Positions 44,849 to 53,300 of a stretch of DNA of 64,000 bases are shown piece after piece. The first letter of the stretch is position 1. Each line of letters opens with the position of its first letter. The position numbers and the translations under genes were made by a program. The DNA is from Rubripirellula reticaptiva (GTDB lineage: Bacteria > Planctomycetota > Planctomycetia > Pirellulales > Pirellulaceae). The stretch covers positions 806,001-870,000 of the forward strand of contig NZ_SJPX01000001.1 in assembly GCF_007860175.1 (NCBI RefSeq). The letters are read 5' to 3'. The notes below the pieces were generated by a model. The model did not search any database. It worked only from the letters and a program-made list of their open reading frames with translations, and was not told the DNA's origin.

Positions 44849-47800
44849 TCAATCGCTTCCTAACATTCCACTTTGGCCGAAACCAATCCGATTAGGCCGA
44901 GGACGATTCGCTGCACCAGAGTCTTGCGACTTCGTATTCTGAGCACGCGTCACCTCATCGATCCAACTAACTTGGTTGGCACCGCCCGGCAGGAACTGGC
45001 TGGATGCCTGAGGCACGCTACCGTCTTGCGGTGCTGGCAAACTTGGCATGGCCGGTGCTACAGGTGCGGCAGGTGTCGGAAAGTTGCCGCCCGGTTGAAC
45101 ATAGGGTTCGGTGTAGATCGGCGTCTGCATGCGAGGTGCTTCGTTGACCGGTGACGAGAATCCCTGGTTAGGCATTCCCTGACCTTGCAGTTCCATCACA
45201 CTGTTCGCATCAATTGTCGTTGAGTCATAGTAGGGCGACGAACCATCAACTGGATACGAATCTTGGATGATGACTTGGTCGATGGTCGGCTGCAGGTCGG
45301 GATAGATCACGGCACCTGTTGCTGGTCCCCATAATCCATAGCCACCGCTTAGTCCGACGTCACCATGGGCTTCGACGACGTCGGCCAAACACCAACTCAT
45401 CCGGCTGGTTTCAGTTTGCTTGACGTATTCGAGATCTTCTTCGCCGGTGACCAGCATCGGTGTCATGACGACGAGGGTTTCCTTGCGACTTTCGATTTCT
45501 TGCTCGTACTTAAAGAAGTACCCAAGCAATGGAATATCGGCCAAGTAAGGCACTCGACGACTAAACTGCGACCGGCTCTTTTGGATCAAGCCGCCGAACA
45601 CCACTGTCTGCCCACTGTAGGCCGCGACGACCGACTGGGCAGTTGTCCGAATGATGTCGTCGATGATGACCACAGATCCGTCACCTGCCGGAATTGGCGT
45701 TCCGTTGACTCCGTCGCGTGCCGAACGTGTGGCATCGACTTCCATGACGATCAATCCGTCGCTGCCAACGCGTGGTCGAATCCGCAGAATCAAGCCGACT
45801 TCAATGTCTTCGGTCGATACCAACGAACCGCTGACGTTTTGAGTCACGTCACGGATCCGAGCGATTTGGCGACCGACTTGTACGTAGCCTTCGGTGTTGT
45901 CAACGGTCATAATTTGAGGCCGACTGATGATTTGCAGTCGGTCCGCATCTTGCAGTGTGCGAAGCAACAAGCTGACCGAATCGCTAGCCGCACTCAACAC
46001 AAAGCCACCGTATCCGAGCGCCGAGTTGGATGTGCCGACACCAAAGCTCGACACACCACGACTTGCGACGGTTCCCTTATTAACCTGGTTTAGGTTAGGT
46101 TGGCCCGATGCGTTAAAGTTGAACCCTGGCACGCTGGCAATTCCAAGGGCATCCGAGGCAACACCACGGTCATAGACCAACGAATCTTGCAGACCGACTT
46201 CACCACCGATTTCAAACGCATCGTCGAGCGACACTTCGGCAATCAGCACCTTGATCAGCACCATAGGTGGCCGACGATCCAGTCGATCGATCATACGACG
46301 GACGTCTTCGTAAAGCCGCGGTGACACGCTCAACAGGACGCTGTTGGTAACCGGTTCCGCAACCACAATTAAATCGCGATCAGGCAAGTCATAAGGACCA
46401 AGCCCTTGTTGAAACTGCTGGATCGAGTTGACCGATTGAGTCCGTTGTTGAACGTAGCTCGTCAATGCGGTTGCCACGTCAGCGGCCGCTTGGTGACGCA
46501 ACCAAATCACTTCGGTAATACGTTCGGCAAAGCCTTCGCTGTCCAAACGCAATAGGATGCTTTCGACGACATCCAAGTCGTTGGACGAACCGCTCGCGAT
46601 AATCGCATTGGTCCGTTGATCGGTGCTAAATCGCAGCGGCACCAACGAGTTGTCACCACCTGCACTGGTCGGTGGAAGACCGCCAAGATTACCGGCACCA
46701 ACACTGGTTCCGCTGGTCGCAGCGTCATCACCAAACAAGTCTTGTAGCGCGGTCGTCAACTTCACAGCGTCACCATTTTCGATGGTGAATACTTTTACAA
46801 GTGACTCGACGCCAGGAGCCCGGTCGAGCTGACGAATCAATTCGCCGATCAACGACATACTGGCAGCCGGTGCACGAACAACGATCGAGTTGGCTCCGGT
46901 ATCGGCCGTGATCACGGTCCCGGCAAGGATACCCGAGTCGAGAAGCTGATTGTTCTCAGAATCGATACTGACGATCGAAAGTGTAGTTGATGGACGAGTG
47001 ATATTGTCGTCGGTTCCGCCTTCGCCCTCGCCATTGATCGCAGACTGCAGCACGGGTGCTAGATCTTCGGCAACGGCATTGGACAATGGGAATATCTTGA
47101 TCTGGCTTTGTGCCGTGATTTGATGGACATCCAAGTCATTGACCAAGCGGGTGACTTCTTCCAAATCACGCGGCGCGGCACTGACGATCAACGAATTGGT
47201 TCGGTAGTCGGCCAGCACGCGGACCCTTGGCCCCAGTGCAGGACGCAAATCGTCACCGGCACCCGGACGATCCGCAAAGAACGCCTGGATCGATTGCTCG
47301 GCGTCGACTGCTGACGCATGCTGTAATCGAAACACTCGCAAGCGACTCGATTCAGCAACTGGCGTATCGATCTTGGCGATCAATTCCTTCAAGCTCTTGA
47401 TCGCTTCGGTGCGGCCGATCAGCAACAGTGCGTTCGGCGAGTCCAACGAAGTGATGCTGACTTCGCCTTGGCGAGCCGACAAAACATCCGTGTAAAGTTG
47501 TTGCAACAGCGCGGCGACGGCATTGCTATCGGCGTGCAGCAGTTGAGCGACTTCGATATCTGGCTTGGTGACTTCGCTTTGATCTTCGATTTGCTTGATC
47601 ACGTCCATGACACGCTGGACGTCCCGTTTAGCACCACGAATGATGATCGTTCCAAGTTCCGGAACAAACTGAATTTGGGTGTCGCCGATCACACCGGCGC
47701 CGCCTTCGTCGGACGGCATATCGGCGGGAACGTCTGCCGTCGCGGCGCCTTGGCCGTCACCGATTTGACCGCCCGCAGGTTGTTGGAAAACGGCGTTGCG

Positions 47801-48508
47801 AAACGGCGACAAATTGCCAACCTGTGCCGCAGCCATCGTTTGCCCGGGCCGACTTTCTAAGTCCTTCAGCAATCGAATCGCACGTTGCACCGGCGCGGGC
47901 TCTGCATTTTTGAGCCGCAGCACGCTGGTCGTATCATCTGTTCCGCTGCGACCTTGGTCCAAAGTCGTGATCATCTTTTCCCAACCAGGAATCGACGGCG
48001 TCGGGGCGATGACGGTGACCGAGTTGTTACGACGATCGACTTCGACTGTCGTTCCACCGATCGGAACAGCCACCAATTGGAAGGCAGCCCGTTCACCGTT
48101 GCGACTGGTCGTAACCGAAAGTGGCGTGTCGGACAGATTTTGCAGGTCGTCTTCAAATTCACGCCATGTGATTTGCTTGAGGGCAACGCTAAGCGGCGAT
48201 CGTCCTTCAAGCGACGTGCTCGCTTGAACGTGTGATGCCAACATCGACTGCACTTCGCGTGCAATGTTTTGCTGCATGCCTTCGGGGGCCATCACGACAA
48301 GCTGCTTGTTCTTCTCGTCGGGAGCAATACGAACGCCGGGGATCTCACGAAACTGAAGACTCAGTTTCGTTGCGATCGACTTGGCGTGCTCCGCAGGAAC
48401 AGCCAGCTTCCGCAATTGAGGACTGCCGGCTTGCTGGGCCGAAACCGCAGGCACAAAACAGACTGCGATGACAGCAACCGAAAAGTAGAAAGCTATGAAG
48501 CGGCGCAT
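44849..48508 (-). CDS. Extended secretin (GspD-like) with about eight N-type modules
   Basis: 1219 residues with signal peptide ending near AVSAQ. Repeated ring-building modules (beta strand of the form T-N-x-hydrophobic, then a helix ending in a LD/ID pair) can be read as NKQLVVMAPEGMQ, NNSVTVIAPTPS, LGTIIIRGAKRD, PNALLLIGRTEA, TNSLIVSAAPRD, ANSIVVRAPAAS, TNAIIASGSSND and TNSVLLSVSPRL. The secretin beta domain follows, with QTVVFGGLIQKSR and VPYLADIPLLGYFFKYEQ, then a Pro/Gln/Asn-rich tail of about 170 residues. Typical GspD has three or four such modules. It forms an outer membrane gate; cargo unknown, and the adjacent BBP7 gene is divergent. Confidence 0.9.
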   Translation of the reverse strand: MRRFIAFYFSVAVIAVCFVPAVSAQQAGSPQLRKLAVPAEHAKSIATKLSLQFREIPGVRIAPDEKNKQLVVMAPEGMQQNIAREVQSMLASHVQASTSLEGRSPLSVALKQITWREFEDDLQNLSDTPLSVTTSRNGERAAFQLVAVPIGGTTVEVDRRNNSVTVIAPTPSIPGWEKMITTLDQGRSGTDDTTSVLRLKNAEPAPVQRAIRLLKDLESRPGQTMAAAQVGNLSPFRNAVFQQPAGGQIGDGQGAATADVPADMPSDEGGAGVIGDTQIQFVPELGTIIIRGAKRDVQRVMDVIKQIEDQSEVTKPDIEVAQLLHADSNAVAALLQQLYTDVLSARQGEVSITSLDSPNALLLIGRTEAIKSLKELIAKIDTPVAESSRLRVFRLQHASAVDAEQSIQAFFADRPGAGDDLRPALGPRVRVLADYRTNSLIVSAAPRDLEEVTRLVNDLDVHQITAQSQIKIFPLSNAVAEDLAPVLQSAINGEGEGGTDDNITRPSTTLSIVSIDSENNQLLDSGILAGTVITADTGANSIVVRAPAASMSLIGELIRQLDRAPGVESLVKVFTIENGDAVKLTTALQDLFGDDAATSGTSVGAGNLGGLPPTSAGGDNSLVPLRFSTDQRTNAIIASGSSNDLDVVESILLRLDSEGFAERITEVIWLRHQAAADVATALTSYVQQRTQSVNSIQQFQQGLGPYDLPDRDLIVVAEPVTNSVLLSVSPRLYEDVRRMIDRLDRRPPMVLIKVLIAEVSLDDAFEIGGEVGLQDSLVYDRGVASDALGIASVPGFNFNASGQPNLNQVNKGTVASRGVSSFGVGTSNSALGYGGFVLSAASDSVSLLLRTLQDADRLQIISRPQIMTVDNTEGYVQVGRQIARIRDVTQNVSGSLVSTEDIEVGLILRIRPRVGSDGLIVMEVDATRSARDGVNGTPIPAGDGSVVIIDDIIRTTAQSVVAAYSGQTVVFGGLIQKSRSQFSRRVPYLADIPLLGYFFKYEQEIESRKETLVVMTPMLVTGEEDLEYVKQTETSRMSWCLADVVEAHGDVGLSGGYGLWGPATGAVIYPDLQPTIDQVIIQDSYPVDGSSPYYDSTTIDANSVMELQGQGMPNQGFSSPVNEAPRMQTPIYTEPYVQPGGNFPTPAAPVAPAMPSLPAPQDGSVPQASSQFLPGGANQVSWIDEVTRAQNTKSQDSGAANRPRPNRIGFGQSGMLGSD

Positions 48509-48738
48509 TCGCGACCACCCTTATACCGAGAGTAATTCGGACTCAAACACGGGCCTCCGTAGAGCGCTCACCCGCTTATCCGGAGTGATCGTCCAATGCG
48601 GCACAATCCCTACAGCCAAAATGGCTGGTAAGGTCCGATGAATCGGTTTTCGTCTTGACGCGAGGGCACGGTATTGGCGACCGTCCGGTTCAAACGTCGA
48701 GATTCTTGAACGAAAGTCGGCGAAATTGCAAGAAAGTC

Positions 48739-48746
48739 AGAGGAGA
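48739..48746 (+). promoter_or_regulatory. Strong Shine-Dalgarno fixing a TTG start
   Basis: AGAGGAGA followed by 6 nt and TTG at 48753. The alternative TTG at 48726 lies upstream of this site and would put charged residues before the signal peptide. Confidence 0.75.
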
Positions 48747-48752
48747 ATCCGC

Positions 48753-50114
48753 TTGAGTCCTCGTCAATCCATTGTCGCCGCTGTTTTGTTCATGAGCGCC
48801 ATCGCGCTTATGGCGACGCATGCCTTGGCACAGTCGAACTATCCGAGTCTTGGCCCCGGCCCGGTTGTCGTAAACAACTCGTACGCGCCGGCTGGGTATG
48901 GTGGTGGCGATCCCTATGCCAGCAACCTAGCTCAGGCCGGTGGATGGTTCTCCAACGGGATTCCGACACTCGGAAACGGTTTCGGTGGGAACGGCGGTTT
49001 AGGCAATATCATGCCAGGCCCAATGACCATCGCTGACCGGTTGTGGGTGCGAGCGGACTACTTGCATTGGTGGACCGAAGGCATGAATGTGCCTTCATTG
49101 GTGACAACCAGCCCAAGTAGCACGCCCCAAACTCGCGCCGGCGTTCTCGGACAGCCGGGTACGAGTACTTTGTTCGGTGGCGGTGAAATCAACAATGATT
49201 CAGCAAGCGGGATTCGACTTCGCTCGGGTTTTTGGCTGACACCGCAGGGAACGGTCGCGATCGAAGGCGAGTTCTTTCAGCTCTTGGGGGACCAAAATGA
49301 CGGATTTCGAGCATCCGGCAATGGCAGTCAGATCTTGGCACGACCGTTCTTTGACATCAGCCGTGGATTTGAAACGGCTCAATTGATCTCGTTCCCCAAT
49401 TCGGTTTCGGGTTCGGTCGGCGTGACATCCAACAGTGACTTCAAGTCATTCTTGATCAACGGCCGAGCCGGGCTGTGTCCGATTGGAATTTGCAACGCGA
49501 ACGGCGAATCCGACCGCATCGATTGGATCGTGGGCTACCGGTATCTGAGGTTGGATGACAGCCTTGGATTCACCGAGAACCTAACGTCTACTCTTACTAG
49601 CGCGCCGGGCACGATCGCGATCAACGAAAGGTTCCGAACCCAAAACGAATTCAATGGCTTGCAACTAGGCGTCGTCCACCAAGCGAACTTCAAACGCGCT
49701 TGGCTCGAATCCCTACTGCGTGTCGCGGTCGGCAATAACAGCCAATCCATCGATATCCGCGGTAACACGGCAATCACCGAAAACGGCGTTACTGAAAACT
49801 ACGCCGGCGGCTTGTATGCCCAACGCACCAACATTGGCAAGTTCGAACGCGACGAGTTCACCATGATCCCCGAAGTCGGCTTTACGCTGGGCATTCGCGT
49901 GACCGATTGGTTAGACGCGACCGCAGGCTACACGATGGTGTACTTCCCCAACGTCGTCCGCGCCGGCGACCAAATCGACACCGACGTGAACAGCAATCTG
50001 CTGCCACCCGAAGGCACGCCCGCGGTCACCGACGGCCTGCGTCCCCTGTTTACCCCCGTCGAAAACCAATATTGGGCGCACGGTCTGAACCTCGGTGCTG
50101 AACTGCGGTTCTAA
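48753..50114 (+). CDS. BBP7 family outer membrane beta-barrel protein
   Basis: 453 residues from TTG 48753. Signal peptide SIVAAVLFMSAIALMATHALAQ-type leader, then a Gly/Asn/Pro-rich linker. The barrel part begins RLWVRADYLHWWTEGMNVP, the hallmark of the planctomycete BBP7 group, with alternating strands such as GIRLRSGFWLTPQGTVAIEG, WIVGYRYLRLDDSLGF and LDATAGYTMVYFPNVVRAG. It ends YWAHGLNLGAELRF with the terminal aromatic expected for outer membrane insertion by the BAM machinery. Function of BBP7 proteins is unproven; porin-like roles are assumed. It is divergent from the long secretin. Confidence 0.88.
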   Translation: MSPRQSIVAAVLFMSAIALMATHALAQSNYPSLGPGPVVVNNSYAPAGYGGGDPYASNLAQAGGWFSNGIPTLGNGFGGNGGLGNIMPGPMTIADRLWVRADYLHWWTEGMNVPSLVTTSPSSTPQTRAGVLGQPGTSTLFGGGEINNDSASGIRLRSGFWLTPQGTVAIEGEFFQLLGDQNDGFRASGNGSQILARPFFDISRGFETAQLISFPNSVSGSVGVTSNSDFKSFLINGRAGLCPIGICNANGESDRIDWIVGYRYLRLDDSLGFTENLTSTLTSAPGTIAINERFRTQNEFNGLQLGVVHQANFKRAWLESLLRVAVGNNSQSIDIRGNTAITENGVTENYAGGLYAQRTNIGKFERDEFTMIPEVGFTLGIRVTDWLDATAGYTMVYFPNVVRAGDQIDTDVNSNLLPPEGTPAVTDGLRPLFTPVENQYWAHGLNLGAELRF

Positions 50115-50333
50115 CCGAACAACTGTGCTCAAAGTGATCAACAAATAAATCTACTCATGGACCTATGCAACGCTGTCGTCCATGAATCACGCGGCGCAAA
50201 ATCGCCAAAAAACTCTTCCCGTTCCCCCTTTCCCTCCTAGGGTGCTTGTTTTACCGAGCCAGTTGTGACAAACCAATGAGTCTTGAGCCGCGTTTCTGCG
50301 GCGTTCAACAAGGCTTTTTGGGAAAAACCGGTC

Positions 50334-53300
50334 ATGAAACGGCGTTTACGGCTGCTTCGCGAGTCTCTCTTTCGTCAAATCTGTTCAACAAGCCACGCGT
50401 CCAGCGCTCGGTTCCGTCCGAGAATCGAATCGCTCGAGGATCGTCGTCTGTTGGTTGCTGCGACGGATTTGGCGGACATCACCGGGCGAGTGTTCGATGA
50501 CTTTTCCGGCAACGGGTTCGATGTAGGCGAGGAAGTGGCCAGCGTCTCACTTTCCGTTTACCGCGACGACGGCGACGGATTGTTCGAACCTGGAACAGGC
50601 GACACGGAAGTCAAAACGGCGACGACCGATGCCAACGGCGACTACACCTTCACGCGGCTGACCGCAGGCAACTATTTCGTTCTGCAGCCCGCGCAAACCG
50701 TTTCGGGGCACACACTTCAGCGATCGGTTTCGACACTGATCACAATCACCGACGACGACGTCAAAGGTCGGATCACGACCAACATCGATTCGTTTGACCA
50801 AACCGCCCAAGAAGCTAGAGACGAGACAAGCGGTGATGGTCCCGTCATTGTGATTGCCGCGACACCCGTCACCGAAGCCATCGGGGGCGAGCGAGAATTG
50901 ATCGTAGAAAAGACCAGCGTCAATGGCGCGGTCCAACTGAGCGTCGATGATCCACTGTTGCCCAATCAGTTAAGCTTTGATTCAGTGGCGACAGGCCAAG
51001 GTCCGCGGCGGGTCGTTTGGGACGGACCAGACAATGACGCCACGTTGATCGACGACAATGGACTAAGCGGCGTCAACTTGGCCGCCAGCGCGGCGGGTGT
51101 TCAGCTTCAAATTCGCGCCGACTTGGCTGGCGGAACAGCGACGCTGCGGATCTACAGCAACGACAATGTGGCCGGAACCGCCACGCGGTTCAGCACCACA
51201 ACGCTGCCAATCCCAGCCACATCGGGCGGATTTCTGTCGGCCGAGTTCATTCCGTTTTCTCAGTTCACTGCCGCAGCCGGTGGCGGCGCCGACTTTACAA
51301 ACGTCGGCGCGATCGAATTGGAAATCAACGGAGCAGCCGACGTCAACGGAGCAGCCGAGGTTATAGGTGCAGTCGGCACGGTCATCAAGACAGCGCCTGA
51401 CTTTGCCAACTTTGAACAAGCCGATTTGAGTCTGACAAAAACCGTCGATGATGCGACGCCAAACTTAAATCAGGAAGTCATCTACACCATCACCGTCAAT
51501 AATGCTGGTCCTGCGACCGCAACCGGCGTGGTCGTGACCGACGTGTTGCCGACCGGCGTCACGTTCGTCCGATCATCGACGGCAACTGGCAGCTACAACG
51601 ATACCAATGGTATTTGGACCGTCGGATCCATCGTCGCCGGAACGCCTGTCACTCTAGCCATCACTGGTCAAGTCACCAGCGTCGGCCCGAAAACCAACAC
51701 AGCGCAAATTACCGCATCGGATGTTTTTGATCCTGACAGCACGCCCAACAACAACATCGACGCAGAAGACGACCAAGCATCGGTTGCGGTATCAGCCGAA
51801 ACGATCGACCTGTCGCTAACCAAGACGGTCAGCAACGCGTCACCCAACGTCGGTGACACAATTACCTTCACAGTCGAAGTGACCAACGCCGGTCCCAGCA
51901 CAGCCACGGGCGTTTCGATTCGCGACGTGCTGCCAGCCGGACTGACGCTGGCGACGGCCACTCCCCAGCGTGGAAACTACAACACGACGAGCGGCATTTG
52001 GACGATCCCTAGCATTGCCAACAACGAAACCTTGACGCTGACGCTATCCGCAGTCGTTAACCAAACCGGTTCAGTCACCAACACGGCCGAAGTCACTGCC
52101 GCCGACCAAACCGACATCGACAGCGCGCCGGACAACAACGTCGCCACCGAAGACGATCAGGCGTCCGTCGCGATCACGACACCGGTTGCTGACTTAAGTC
52201 TGACCAAGACTGTTGATAACGCCCGCCCCAACGTCAATGACGAAGTCCTGTTCACCGTCGCCGTCACGAACGTCGGGCCCGACACGGCAACGGGCGTCGT
52301 GGTCACCGATCTGTTGCCTGCCGGATTGACGGTGATCAGTTCAACCGTGAATGCTGGCACCTACGTTGACGCCACCGGTCGATGGACGATTGGCAATGTT
52401 GCGATCGGCGAGACGCCAACGCTGACCATCCGCGCCCAGGTGAACTCGTTTGCGGCCACAACCAACACTGCGGAAATCACTGCGGTCGATCAGTTCGACC
52501 CCGACAGTTCGCCTGGAAATAACATCGCCACCGAAGACGACCAAGCATCCGTCACCGTCGATCCGCCATCGATCGACTTGGCGCTGACCAAGACGATCGA
52601 CGTGCAACGGCCCAACATTGGCGATGAAGTCGTTTATACCGTCACGATTACCAACTCCGGCGACGACCAGGCCACCGGCGTGATTGTACGAGATGCGTTG
52701 CCTGCTGGTCTGACATTGATCAGTGCGATCGAGAGCAGCGGCATTTACACTCCCGCCAACGGCAACTGGACGATCGCGACGCTCGACCGGAACGCGCCGG
52801 CAACGTTGACGTTGCGAGCTCGTGTGGATGCCGTCGCCGCAACCAACACGGCGGAAGTGATCGCAGCCAACGAGTTTGATGCCGACAGCACGCCGGGCAA
52901 CAATGTGCCCACCGAAGACGACCAAGCCTCGGTGGCGTTCACGTTGGCGAGCGCGGACCTGTCACTGACCAAAACCGTCAATAACTCATCACCAAACGTC
53001 GGCGAGAATGTCACGTTCACGGTTGCCGTCGCCAACGCAGGCCCCGACACCGCAACCGGCGTGCAAATCCGTGACAGCCTGCCAACCGGAACCACCTTTG
53101 TTTCGTCAATCCCGAGCACTGGCAACTACGACCAAGCGACAGGCATTTGGACAATCCCGTCGATCGCACTGGGAACATCAGAAACATTGACGATCACGGC
53201 AACGACCAACACAAACAGCTTGACGACCAACACCGCAGAAGTCATTGCTTCGGATCAAGTCGACCCCGACTCGACACCCGCCAACGGCGCCCCGCAAGAA

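Noticed and set aside
45365-46093. 242-codon plus-strand frame
   Set aside because: Antisense to the long secretin; unlikely residue composition.
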